The notes: generated by a model from the letters alone, not told the origin. A stretch of DNA of 64,000 bases from an uncultured Lactobacillus sp. (GCA_937916845.1 CALFSK010000015.1:62001-126000); one strand, 5' to 3'; shown: positions 8,151-17,719, numbered from the stretch's first letter. A program made the numbers and translations.

Positions 8151-10685
8151 ATGGCAGAGACAACGCATTTTTACGAAACTTTCCAACCAGAACATTACGA
8201 CATTTATATCGACATTAACCGTGAAAAGAAGCAGTTTTCCGGTAAATCCACCATTACTGGTGAGGCCCAAGTAAAAGAAGTCTTGATTCATCAAAACTTC
8301 TTATCCATTGCATCCGTACAGGCTGATGGCAAGGATGTGCCGTTTACCGTTGATAACGATATTCAAGGAATTCGGATTGACCTGGCGAAGACCGGTAAAG
8401 TGACGCTGGCAATTGCTTACAGTGCCAAGCTAACTGATAGCATGATGGGGATTTACCCGTCATATTACGAAGTTAACGGTGAACCAAAACAAATCATCGG
8501 GACTCAGTTTGAAACCACGGCTGCCCGTCAGGCCTTCCCATGTGTGGATGAACCTGAAGCCAAGGCGACCTTTGATTTAGCCATTAAGTATGACGAACAT
8601 GCCGGCGAAACGATTTTAAGCAACATGCCCGAAAAACGTGAAGCAGACGGCGTGCACTACTTTGATACGACGGTTCGGATGTCAACGTACTTGATTGCCT
8701 TTGCCTTTGGGGAATTACAAGGTAAGGAAACGAAGACGAAGAGCGGCGTAACGGTTGGCGTATTTGGAACCAAGGCGCACCAAGCAAACGAGCTTGATTT
8801 TGCGTTAGACATTGCAAAACGCTCGATTGAATTTTACGAAGACTTTTACCAGACACCATATCCACTACCACATTCATGGCAGCTGGCGTTACCAGACTTT
8901 TCAGCCGGCGCGATGGAAAACTGGGGGCTGGTTACTTACCGGGAAGCCTACTTACTGTTAGATCCTGATAATACGGCGCTTGAAATCAAACAACGTGTCG
9001 CCACGGTGATTGCCCACGAACTCGCTCACCAATGGTTTGGTGATTTAGTAACCATGAAGTGGTGGGATAACCTATGGCTTAACGAAAGTTTTGCTAACAT
9101 GATGGAATACGTCGCTATTGATGCGCTTGAACCAGACTGGCACATTTGGGAAACCTTCCAGACTTCCGAAGCTTCCATGGCGCTACAACGGGATGCGACG
9201 GACGGCGTCCAATCCGTGCACGTTCAAGTAGAAGATCCGGCCGAAATCGATTCGATTTTCGACAGCGCAATCGTCTACGCTAAGGGTGCCCGGATGTTAG
9301 TTATGGTCCGCGGTATGATTGGCGACGACGCTTTACGTCAGGGCTTGAAACAGTACTTTATTAGCCATAAATATGGCAATGCGACCGGGGATGACTTGTG
9401 GCAAGCGCTTGGCGATGCTTCGGGCATTCAAGTTGGCGACATCATGAATACTTGGCTGGAACAACCTGGATATCCAGTTTTGACGGCTGCGGTAAAAGAT
9501 GGTCAATTGACGATCACGCAACAACAGTTCTTTATCGGTGAAGGTCACGAAGTAGGTCGGCAATGGAAGTTACCGCTTAACAGTAACTACAAGGCGGCCC
9601 CTGCCATTCTCAGTGATCACACGGCGGTGCTCGGTGACTACCAAGCATTACGGCAGACGAATGGACAACCATTCCGTTTAAACGTTGGGAATAATTCACA
9701 CTTCATCGTGAAATACGACCAAACCTTGATGGACGACATTTTGGCACACGTTGATGACTTAACACCGATTGACCAACTACAGTTGTTGCAAGATTACCGT
9801 TTATTGGCTGAAGGGCGGCAAATGTCTTACGCGAGCGTCGTTCCTTTGTTGGACCGGTTCGCGGACAGTCATTCAACGGTCGTTAACGCGGCGTTGTACC
9901 AATTAGCCGGCAACTTACGCAAGTTTGTGACGCCGGATTCTGATGAAGAACAACACTTACAAGCACTTTACGATCAATTAAGTGCGGGTCAAGTTCAACG
10001 GTTAGGTTGGATGCCTAAAGCGGGCGAATCCAACGATGATCAGTTGACGCGGCCATACGTTTTAAGTGCGGCGCTGTTCGCTAAAAACAAGGCAGCGATT
10101 CTAGCTGCGCACGAATTGTTTGAAGGCAATCAAGCGCAATTACCTAGTTTGCCAGCTGATATCCGGGTCTTCGTTTTACGGAACGAAGTGAAAAACTTTG
10201 GTAACGCGGCCCTCTTTGACCAGTTATTAAACACGTACCGGAAGACTTCCGACGCTAGCTACAAGGCGGATATCTGCGATGCGTTGACCGCAACGCCGGA
10301 TACGAAGTTATTAGGCCAATTGATCGATGCGTTTGAAGACGCTGCCACGATCAAGCCGCAAGACTTGCGGGCTTGGTTCCGCGGCGTGCTTGCCAACCAC
10401 ACTGGCGAACAGTTAGCTTGGGATTGGATTCGAAACGACTGGGACTGGTTGGAAGCAACGGTCGGTGGTGACATGGAATTCTCCACGTACATTACGGTTA
10501 TTTCACGGCTCTTCCATACCAAAGAACGGTTGGCTGAATTTAAAGCCTTCTTTGAACCAAAAATTAACACCCCTGGTTTAACCCGTGAAATCAAGATGGA
10601 CACCAAGGTCATCGAGAGTCGGGTTGACTTGGTCGAAGCCGAAAAAGCGGCTGTTAACGACGCGATTAAAGCAGTAATTAAGTAA
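8151..10685 (+). CDS. pepN: Aminopeptidase N (M1 family)
   Basis: 844 residues, full length for lactic acid bacterial PepN. The exopeptidase motif GAMEN is at 253-257. The zinc site HELAH gives ligands H289 and H293 with catalytic E290; the third ligand is E312 in the NLWLNE segment. The C-terminal half is the helical ERAP1-like domain. It is a cytoplasmic metallopeptidase that removes N-terminal residues from peptides taken up during proteolytic growth. It is monocistronic, with its own promoter-like box and terminator. I see no damage. Confidence 0.96.
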   Translation: MAETTHFYETFQPEHYDIYIDINREKKQFSGKSTITGEAQVKEVLIHQNFLSIASVQADGKDVPFTVDNDIQGIRIDLAKTGKVTLAIAYSAKLTDSMMGIYPSYYEVNGEPKQIIGTQFETTAARQAFPCVDEPEAKATFDLAIKYDEHAGETILSNMPEKREADGVHYFDTTVRMSTYLIAFAFGELQGKETKTKSGVTVGVFGTKAHQANELDFALDIAKRSIEFYEDFYQTPYPLPHSWQLALPDFSAGAMENWGLVTYREAYLLLDPDNTALEIKQRVATVIAHELAHQWFGDLVTMKWWDNLWLNESFANMMEYVAIDALEPDWHIWETFQTSEASMALQRDATDGVQSVHVQVEDPAEIDSIFDSAIVYAKGARMLVMVRGMIGDDALRQGLKQYFISHKYGNATGDDLWQALGDASGIQVGDIMNTWLEQPGYPVLTAAVKDGQLTITQQQFFIGEGHEVGRQWKLPLNSNYKAAPAILSDHTAVLGDYQALRQTNGQPFRLNVGNNSHFIVKYDQTLMDDILAHVDDLTPIDQLQLLQDYRLLAEGRQMSYASVVPLLDRFADSHSTVVNAALYQLAGNLRKFVTPDSDEEQHLQALYDQLSAGQVQRLGWMPKAGESNDDQLTRPYVLSAALFAKNKAAILAAHELFEGNQAQLPSLPADIRVFVLRNEVKNFGNAALFDQLLNTYRKTSDASYKADICDALTATPDTKLLGQLIDAFEDAATIKPQDLRAWFRGVLANHTGEQLAWDWIRNDWDWLEATVGGDMEFSTYITVISRLFHTKERLAEFKAFFEPKINTPGLTREIKMDTKVIESRVDLVEAEKAAVNDAIKAVIK

Positions 10686-10698
10686 ATTTAGCGTAACC

Positions 10699-10742
10699 AA
10701 AAGGCGTAAAGCTGGCAGAATTGCTGGTTTTACGCCTTTTTA
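10699..10742 (+). terminator. Terminator of pepN
   Basis: Arms AAAAGGCGTAAA and TTTACGCCTTTT flank a loop of about 17 bases. The T-run begins inside the right arm. Confidence 0.85.
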
Positions 10743-10763
10743 CTTGCTATTAAAATAAAGCTA

Positions 10764-10938
10764 AGCGCTTCGGCGGGCAGAATCGGTGTGCTGTGGGGGA
10801 CGGTCCCAGCCGAAGTGCGGTCTGGAACCTCGATTCGAAGCCGAAAGACCGCGTCTTTGAATCGCCCCGCAATATTAGCCGCTAAGGACCAACGGCTAAT
10901 ATTGCCGACACAGCACACCAATCCTGCCCGCCTTCGCT
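10764..10938. repeat. Structured intergenic element, family A copy 1
   Basis: A 175-base element between convergent pepN and the phosphatase gene. The outer arms at 10771-10795 and 10909-10932 pair over about 24 bases. Inside, GCGGTCT (10817-10823) can pair with AGACCGC (10846-10852). CGATTCGAAG (10831-10840) can pair with CTTTGAATCG (10855-10864), so the two helices interleave like a pseudoknot. A third hairpin has arms at 10869-10881 and 10893-10905. A second copy at 45.8 kb keeps all these helices with different bases. Its strand of function is unknown, and no protein of substance is encoded. Confidence 0.8.
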
Positions 10939-11032
10939 AAATATAGTTTTGCTATTGTTGTCAGAATTGAATTTAGTGATCCAGAATCATTGAATAAATA
11001 GCCGCTTCCGTTGATATATGATTGCCAGAAGG

Positions 11033-11560
11033 TTAAACATTCAGTTGATGGACTTCACAATAATCCAAACTACCCCAGGGGCCCATTTGACTGATGATGG
11101 TGCCATGACTAACACAGGCAATGCAGTCGTATTGGGTGGCGTAGCTTTTTAGAACGGCCATGAAACGGTTTTGCATGTCTTCAATCGTATCGTAATGATA
11201 GGGACAATCCGTTGGACGTTCATGAGGATGTTTCAAAAATGCTTGGTAGGCGGCTTCAGCCAACTCATCGTTGTCGTTCCGCGCACCGGTATTGTCAGGC
11301 TGCCATTCGCGTAAACCTAATTCAACTTTTAGGGGAATATCATGATAGCGAACGAATTCTAAAGCCGTTTGAAGGGCGCGGGTATAAGGTGAGGCGAGCA
11401 CTAGTTGAACTTCTTGGAAAAGTGGATCTTTTGCCCGTTTCCGTGCAATTTGAATGCCCCGGTCGGTTAGTGGCCGTAGCTCGCGACCGTAACCGCGTAA
11501 GCCCGCTGCGGCCACTTGGTCGTAAGAAGGTTCAGAGTGTCGAATTAAGTAGACTTTCAT
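11033..11560 (-). CDS. Histidine phosphatase / phosphoglycerate mutase-like protein
   Basis: About 175 residues. The N-terminal phosphohistidine motif is LIRHSEP (S in place of the usual G), the second conserved Arg lies in LASPYTRALQTA, and the C-terminal catalytic His is in VSHG. ATG 11560 is preferred over the TTG two codons earlier because AAGGAG is then nine bases upstream. Family members range from phosphoglycerate mutases to broad phosphatases. The short length and RHS motif favour a phosphatase of unknown substrate. It stands alone on the minus strand. Confidence 0.8.
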   Translation of the reverse strand: MKVYLIRHSEPSYDQVAAAGLRGYGRELRPLTDRGIQIARKRAKDPLFQEVQLVLASPYTRALQTALEFVRYHDIPLKVELGLREWQPDNTGARNDNDELAEAAYQAFLKHPHERPTDCPYHYDTIEDMQNRFMAVLKSYATQYDCIACVSHGTIISQMGPWGSLDYCEVHQLNV

Positions 11561-11637
11561 GATCAAAAACTCCTTTGAATTAGGTTTATTTTTGTTAACT
11601 CAAGTATACTCCGGTAGCGGGCGTTATCGGGAAAAGA

Positions 11638-11684
11638 AAAGCGTTCCGTTAACCATTAATATCAGTGGTTAACGGAACGCTTTT
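11638..11684. terminator. Terminator downstream of the surface protein gene
   Basis: A near-perfect hairpin with arms GCGTTCCGTTAACCA and TGGTTAACGGAACGC. On the minus strand it is followed by CTTTTCTTTT, so it ends the surface protein transcript. On the plus strand a short T-run also follows. Confidence 0.8.
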
Positions 11685-11705
11685 GGAATGTCTTGAAATC
11701 AAAGT

Positions 11706-14700
11706 TTAATCTTTACGCTTTTTAAGACCGAGGGTTGCTAGGAGGGAGAGGACACCCATCCAAAGCAAGCTAAGTGCTGAGGCCTGTTCGTTAGTTTGTG
11801 GCAATGCGGTCGTATCTTTTTGGGCCGTTGCCTTAGCTTGAGCAGGCAGAACCTTAGCTGGTTTAACAGTAGTCTTTGGTGGTGTGACTTGGTCACGGTC
11901 AACCGTAGTGACTTGTCCCGGTTTGTCTGGTTGTGCTGGTTGAGTCGGTTGTTCCGGCTCAGTTGGTTTTTCTGGTGTGGCTGGATTTTCAGGATCCACG
12001 TGGTCGCCGTCGCCGCCATCCGTTGTTGGCACGGCTTCGTAAACGTAGGTCACGTCTTGGTTGCCCTCAGCAAATTGGCCGTTAGCGTTAGCCGGAGAAG
12101 TGACGAGTTGATAACCGTCAAAAGTTAAAGCAGTCGTCTGGTAAGCCGTACCGGTATTTCCGCTAAGGGTGGTGGTCTTCAAAGTCTTTCCATCGGCGGT
12201 GACATAGTGGACTGTGACGGTTCCCGTGGTATCAGGGTCAACTGGTTGATCCTGAGTGTAAACGTAGGTCACTGTTTGGGCATCGGCACTGAATGTCCCG
12301 GTTGGATTGCCGTGGACAGTTTTAAACGTGTAGCCGTCGATGGCCAATTGTTCACTCTGGTAAGTGTCGCCGAGAAAACCGGTTAAAACGGTCTCTGGAT
12401 GAATAGTTTTGCCGTTTTCATCTTGATACTGAACGGTAACGGCTTTACCGGCATTCCGAGTGTAAATGTAGGTAACGGTTTGTGGTGTGTCTGTGAAGGT
12501 TCCTGTTGCGTTGCCTTGGACAGCCTTAAACGTGTAGCCGTCAATGGCTAATTGTTCAGTCTGGTAAGTGTCTCCAAGGAAACCGTTTAAAGTCGCGTTG
12601 GGGTGGATAGTTTTACCATTTTCATCCTGATACTGAACGGTAACGGCCTTACCAGTATTTCGCGTGTAAATGTAGGTAATAATTTGTGGTGTGTCAGTAA
12701 AGGTTCCTGTCGTGTTACCTTGGACAGCCTTAAACGTGTAACCGTCGATGGCCAATTGTTCAGTCGTGTAAGTGTCGCCGAGGAAACCATTTAAAGTTGC
12801 GTCAGGGTGAATAGTTTTGCCGTTCTCATCTTGATACTGGACGGTGACGGCCTTACCGGTGTTGCGTGTGTAAATGTAGGTAACGGTTTGGGTCGCATCC
12901 GTAAAGGTTCCCGTTGCGTTACCTTGGACAGTCTTGAACGTGTAGCCATCGATGGCTAATTGTTCGGTGGTATAGGCGTCGCCTTCATAACCGGTTAACG
13001 TCACGTCGGCATGTAATGATTTGCCATTTTCATCCTGGTATTGAACAGTGACGGCTTGACCAGCCGTGCGGGTGTAAACATAAGTGATGGTTTGTGGCTT
13101 ATCGGTAAAGAGACCATTGGCGTTGCCTTGAACGCTCTTAAACGTATAGCCTTTAATAGCTAACTGTTCGCTTGCGTACGGGTCACCCTCATAGCCGTTC
13201 AAAACGATATCCGCGTGTAATGATTTGCCATTTTCGTCTTGGTACTGAACGGTGACGGCTTGACCAGCGTTGCGGGTATAAACGTAAACGATGGTTTGTG
13301 GATGGTCGGTGAAAATTCCAATGGCACGGGTCTGAAGTTCTTTATAGGTATAACCCGGAATGGTCAGTTGCTGATCTGGAATTTCCAGTCCCATTTGACC
13401 TTGACCGGATAAGTTCAAGTCATCGGAGAGTTTATTGCCGTTCTCATCCTGGTACTTGATAGTCACGTCGCCAGCGTCGCTTCGCTTGTAAACGTAAATG
13501 ATATCGTGGGCAGAATCGGTAAACGTTGGGTCGCCAATAGCTTGGTCAAAGGTATAGTTTGGAATAGCAATAGTCTGGTCTGCCACATCGGCGTTGAGCT
13601 GTTCTTTACCGTTTAAAACTTTATCAGGAGCTAACGTATTACCGGCGGCATCTTGGTATTTGATGGTGACGTCAGCGGCATCTTTACGAGTGTAAACAAA
13701 GATGTAGGTTTGACTTTCAGTAGTTAGTGTCCCGGTAGCGTTAGCGGGTGAGATGTAGTCCTTGATTGCGGGTGCTGGAATGTCGAAGTCTTGTCCTAGA
13801 TGACCTTTACCAGGAACTGTTTGGTCAGGCATTAAGGTGTTCCCGTTTTTGTCTTGGAATTTGAAAGTTATATCGCCAGCGTCCATCCGGGCATAGGTGA
13901 AAATCACCGTTTGGGCGGCATCCGTAAAGGTCCCAGTAGGGTTGACACTGGTGCTGACCAATTGGTAGTTGGTAAACGACTTGCTAGGAGCCGTATAGGT
14001 TTCACCGATGAGCCCGGTTAAAGTTTGATCCGAGGCTAAGGTGTTGCCGTCAGCGTCTTGATATTTGACGGTGACGGGTTGGGCGACATCGGTTAGTTCG
14101 TATGTTTGCGCGATTGCGAAGTAAACGGTACCGACACTGTAAGAACCAATCATGTAATAAACATCTTTGACTGGAACGACGGTAGACCCATTATACTGGC
14201 CATTAGCATCGCCGGCCCACCAGCTACCAGGTTGTGATTGTAAACCAGTAAAGGTCAGGCCACCCTTACCATCCTGGGTTGTGTTGGCAGCACCATTGAA
14301 ATAATACTTGTAAGAAAAATGTAAATTAGTACTGTTATATGTTACTGGTTCGGCAATTCCGGCAGAACTACTTAGAATAACGGTTGAGCCGTCTTGATTA
14401 CGGAACGGGCTGGGTAATGTGTAATTGGGATTGTTTTTATCGATGAAAATTGGATTGAGGTTGACGACGACTTGGTTACCGTATGACAATTTAGTTAAGT
14501 TGGTTAAGTCTTTTAGGCTAGAAAAGTCAGAAATGTGGTTGAAATCGACGTACAGCTTCTCCAAGTTTACTAGGTTTTTCAAAGGTGAAATATCAGTGAC
14601 CCGATTGTCTTGAATATCGATTGCTGTTAGGTTTGTCAATCCGGCGAGTGGGGTAATGTCAGCTACGTCCCCATAATAGTGAACAGGGATACTACTATTT

Positions 14701-15542
14701 AACCCCTTATTGAGGGTAACGCTTGTTAGGTTAGTGGCGTATTGTAAACCGTCGAGTGAATAATCCGTTTTACCGTCAATATAGGTATCAGTTCCGTAAT
14801 AGGTTTTGAGCAGCAACATATCATCTTTAGTAATATCAGCGGCTGAGTTCCAGGTACGATCCTTATTTTGCGCGCGGAGCTAGCGTAAGACTTCTTGTTG
14901 CAACAGCTTATTGGGCATCCAAGTATCGATGCTTTCATCGGCTACTGCCGCCATCCGTGCGCGTGGCCCCATTGCGGGCTGAGCCGCTTGTTTAGTTGTC
15001 AGCTGATTTTCAGGCGCTTCTTTTTGGACGGATTCCGTCGACGCTTGTGACGCTTCGGCTGATGCGTTGGTTGCGGGTGCTTCCGATTTCGCACCAGTTG
15101 ATTGTGCTGGCTGTTCGCTACTAGCGGATTCCTTTGCGGCTGATGACGCTGCACTGCTCGTTGGGGCAGTAGCGCTATTTACCGGTGCTTCACTTATTGG
15201 TGCGGCAGAGGAGTTAGTGTTTTGCTCAGATGCGGGTTGGGTGCTTTCACCAGCACTTGATGTACCAGTATTATTGACAGAATTGGGCGTTGTTGGCGCC
15301 TGTGAAGTAGTTGGTTCAGTTTTTAAATTAACACTATTTTGCTGTAGCGGACTGGCCGTGACGGTCTGGCTACTTTCAGCCTGACTAGGTTTTGGTGTTG
15401 CCGTGACCTCGTCTGCAGATACGGTTTGATTGGTGATTGCGGTGACAGTTAAAAGCATGGTCGTAACCCCAGTGATCAGCCAACGCGATTGGCGCTGGTT
15501 ATTAAATTGCTTATTTAACTGTTTGTTTACTGATTTTTTCAA
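11706..15542 (-). pseudogene. LPXTG MucBP surface protein, interrupted by an in-frame TAG
   Basis: One 1279-codon frame read from TTG 15542 is interrupted only by TAG at 14880-14882. The N-terminal part (220 residues) has a long signal peptide ending near TVSADE and a Ser/Ala/Thr-rich region. The rest holds leucine-rich repeats, ten MucBP repeats of about 68 residues and a Pro-rich wall spacer. It ends with sorting signal LPQTNEQ, a hydrophobic helix and KKRKD. Across the stop the frame continues with plausible protein (LRAQNKDRTWNSAADITK), so CAG to TAG is the simplest cause. Such proteins are sortase-anchored adhesins for mucus. As written, only a secreted unanchored fragment would form, unless the stop is read through or is a sequencing error. 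Confidence 0.88.
12025..14090 (-). repeat. Ten tandem MucBP-coding repeats
   Basis: Ten units of about 204 bases, each coding a variant of VTVQYQDENGK...GYTFK...GTFTD..QTVTYVYTR. Units five to nine (roughly 12240-13270) are nearly identical in DNA, while the outer units have diverged. This suggests recent duplication or gene conversion in the centre. Unit number may vary between strains. Confidence 0.85.
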
Positions 15543-16198
15543 AGTATCCCCATCCTTTAGAAAGAAAATCGTTTTAATTAATTATTATATAACCCAGTTA
15601 ATAGTTAGAGTGTAGCACCGTTAATGTTGATAGTCTAATTAATGATAATTAAATTAAAATATCATTTTATTGTGATTTGATATAGGTTATAGTCTCAATT
15701 ATTAATAATAAATGTGGTGGTTAGTTACAGCTTGATAAGACAACGTTTGGCGAAATAGCAGGGATAAAATCCTTATGCCTAAAGGATTAATAAGATGAAC
15801 TAACCATATTGAGATGTACTGAGGGTAGTTTGCAATTAAGATGGTGATGACTGAATTATTTAGATGGGAAATGGTAATTATCTATTACTAATTTTTATAT
15901 CGATTAGGTTTTATTTTAAAAATATCGATATATGTATAATCTGATAACTGCGTGTTTGGGTGTGCTCAGGTGGCATTCATCCGGCTAACACGGGATTGTT
16001 AAACTCAACTAATCATTTGGTAACCTTACGTGTAAAATGGAAGTGTTATGAATTTATCGCGGTAGTCTCAGCAAATTGGGAGAGCAACCTACAAACCTTG
16101 ATTTAACAAGGGTGCAACGACGCGTTGCGGGTGGTATTTGATGAGGCAACTAATTGGTGCGGGGCAAAGAATTTTATTTTAAGTGGGGGAGCGGTACA
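15543..16198. other. Gene-free stretch between surface protein and XRE regulator genes
   Basis: About 650 bases. The first 400 are very AT-rich and should hold the minus-strand promoter of the surface protein gene. GGATGGGG lies just before its TTG start. From about 15950 to 16150 the base composition is higher in G+C, with several short inverted matches, but I could not resolve a gene or a confident fold. AGTGGGGGAG before 16199 is the ribosome site of the next gene. Confidence 0.4.
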
Positions 16199-16768
16199 GT
16201 GAAGATTGCAATTGGACCAAAAATCAAAGATCAACGTGAACAGCGGGAATGGTCGCAACAAGTGCTGGCAGAAAAGTTGCTGGTATCACGCCAAACAATT
16301 TCTAAGTGGGAACTGGGCAAGAGCTATCCCGACCTGGAGAGTTTAGTCATGCTTGCGCAATTATTCGAAGTCTCAGCGGATTACTTGTTGGGAATGACTC
16401 AACCAGTGGCGAAGCGCCCGTGGTATCGCGTTTGGTTTCGTAAGGGGAGCAAAAAGGCAATGGGGACAACTGAAAATCATTCCGCCAAGTGGTATAGTAG
16501 CGGACAAGCTCGAGCAAAGGCTGCGACGGCCATCATGATGGATTTAGTCGCTAATTTAAATCAAACGACGGAACGGCCGTTTCGAGAACTGATTGGAAGC
16601 TATTATCGTGAGCTGGTGCAGCAACAATCTGGTTCGAACATGTACGTTTTTGAACGAATGGGGCTCGAAATCTCGGCTTGTTTACGGAAGAATGACATCG
16701 TGTTATCACCGGAGAATTCCAAACGGGTGGATCAATTGATTGCCATGAATTACGTTAGGTATTTATAG
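16199..16768 (+). CDS. XRE-family transcriptional regulator
   Basis: About 189 residues. A Cro/C1-type helix-turn-helix fills residues 5-60 (LAEKLLVSRQTISKWELGKSYPDLESL), ending in the common ADYLLGM. A basic linker and a C-terminal helical domain of unknown role follow. The frame is open further upstream, but GTG 16199 has GTGGGGGAG at good spacing and begins right before the HTH. Target genes are unknown. The neighbouring kinase and second XRE gene on the same strand are separately spaced. Confidence 0.75.
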   Translation: MKIAIGPKIKDQREQREWSQQVLAEKLLVSRQTISKWELGKSYPDLESLVMLAQLFEVSADYLLGMTQPVAKRPWYRVWFRKGSKKAMGTTENHSAKWYSSGQARAKAATAIMMDLVANLNQTTERPFRELIGSYYRELVQQQSGSNMYVFERMGLEISACLRKNDIVLSPENSKRVDQLIAMNYVRYL

Positions 16769-16807
16769 GCAAATGCTTTGGCTTTTTTAATGGCTCATGA
16801 TATATTT

Positions 16808-16828
16808 AAATAGTAATGATTACGATTT
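16808..16828 (+). promoter_or_regulatory. Zur-like operator before a 39-residue protein gene
   Basis: A 10-1-10 palindrome (AAATAGTAAT-G-ATTACGATTT) with nine of ten pairs intact. The Bacillus Zur consensus core is TCGTAATnATTACGA, and this site differs by one base. It lies 20 bases before the start codon of the small protein, where a repressor would block transcription. The match could also reflect another Fur-family protein. Confidence 0.65.
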
Positions 16829-16848
16829 AAATATAAGGGGTTTTGAAT

Positions 16849-16968
16849 ATGGAAAAACAAGATTTAGCAAGCGCACGGCGTCGTTTGAGAAGTTCGAACT
16901 TAAAGTCGCGTAAACGGGCGTTAAAAGTGTTACACGATTATCGACGCAATTTACAAAAGAGTAAGTAA
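16849..16968 (+). CDS. 39-residue basic protein, putative metal homeostasis protein
   Basis: Starts MEKQDLASARRRLRS and ends in a Lys/Arg-rich tail (RRNLQKSK). About a third of its residues are Arg or Lys, there is no hydrophobic segment and no cysteine. An AAGGGG site precedes ATG 16849. Small lactobacillus proteins of this look have been named putative metal homeostasis proteins. I recall that name with limited certainty, and the Zur-like box directly upstream independently fits it. A nucleic-acid or ribosome-binding role under zinc limitation is another possibility. Confidence 0.65.
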   Translation: MEKQDLASARRRLRSSNLKSRKRALKVLHDYRRNLQKSK

Positions 16969-16978
16969 AACAGGTGAG

Positions 16979-17100
16979 AGTGGGCCAAAGGGCGGTTAGT
17001 TTGCGAGCATTAACGTGAAAGTAGCGATTATTCCTGGGTTTGGAATAGTCGCTGATTTCGGGTTAAGCGGAACAAACTGCCGTTTGGCGCACGTTTCGAC
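16979..17100. repeat. Structured intergenic element, family C copy 1
   Basis: A 120-base long hairpin-like element. The outer arms pair around GGGCCAAAGGGCGG and CCGTTTGGCGC. The central arms pair around AGCGATTATTCC and GGAATAGTCGCT across the loop TGGGTT. It closely matches 60419-60540, with arm changes that largely keep pairing. It follows the small protein gene, and a separate terminator comes after it. Confidence 0.75.
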
Positions 17101-17115
17101 AATAGTAATAGGAAG

Positions 17116-17147
17116 AGCCAACCAGAAATTTTCTGATTGGCTTTTTG
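17116..17147 (+). terminator. Terminator after the small protein and element C1
   Basis: Arms AGCCAACCAGAAA and TTCTGATTGGCT, then TTTTT. Confidence 0.8.
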
Positions 17148-17227
17148 AGTTTCGTCTCGGAACCACCTGGTTTAGTCCTATAATGGCTATTAGAAAGTGA
17201 AGTCGTAGCATTAAGGGGACTTGTGGA

Positions 17228-17719
17228 ATGGAAACAACGTTAATTATTATTCGCGGAAATTCTGGTAGCGGCAAAACCACCTTAGCAGAAACGTTACAAA
17301 AACGCTTAGGGCGTAACACGTTGCTAGTTGAGCAGGATGTGGTGCGGCGTGAGATGTTAATGAGCCGTGATAACCCGGGAAATTTATCAATTGATCTTAT
17401 TAAGCAGATTGCAACATATGGTAATCACCGGGTGCCCGTCGTTATTGTAGAAGGAATCTTGGCCCGTGAACGCTATGAAGTGATGCTAAGAAAATTGGAA
17501 GAGCCGTTTTCCAAGACGCTAGCTTACTATTTTGATGTTGATTTTAAAACGACCCTAGCCCGTCACCAGACTCGGACCCGGGACTTTGGCCCCCAAGAGA
17601 TGAAACAGTGGTGGCTACCACACGATGTGTTGGGCTGGTCTTCAGAACAGTTGATTAATCAGCAATCAGATCTGGAAATGGAAGTTCAGCAAATCTTGAA
17701 TGACTTAAATGCCAAGTGA
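17228..17719 (+). CDS. P-loop kinase (zeta-toxin/AAA kinase-like)
   Basis: 163 residues with an N-terminal Walker A (RGNSGSGKTT, residues 9-18), a central VEGIL segment like the Walker B region of small-molecule kinases, and an Arg/His-rich lid (RHQTRTR). Length and layout fit cytoplasmic P-loop kinases annotated as zeta toxin or chloramphenicol phosphotransferase-like. No antitoxin gene adjoins it, so toxin function is not supported. The substrate is unknown. ATG 17228 follows an AAGGGGAC site. Confidence 0.7.
   Translation: METTLIIIRGNSGSGKTTLAETLQKRLGRNTLLVEQDVVRREMLMSRDNPGNLSIDLIKQIATYGNHRVPVVIVEGILARERYEVMLRKLEEPFSKTLAYYFDVDFKTTLARHQTRTRDFGPQEMKQWWLPHDVLGWSSEQLINQQSDLEMEVQQILNDLNAK

Noticed and set aside
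10730..10921. A 63-codon minus-strand frame after pepN
   Set aside because: It overlaps the pepN terminator and family A copy 1 and is not kept in copy 2.
12240..13270. Regular 204-base repeats that could suggest a CRISPR array
   Set aside because: The period is far too long, there are no spacers, and the units code for MucBP domains.
17228..17719. Zeta-type toxin of a toxin-antitoxin pair
   Set aside because: No small antitoxin gene adjoins it; the XRE gene downstream is too long and membrane-bound. A housekeeping kinase is more likely.
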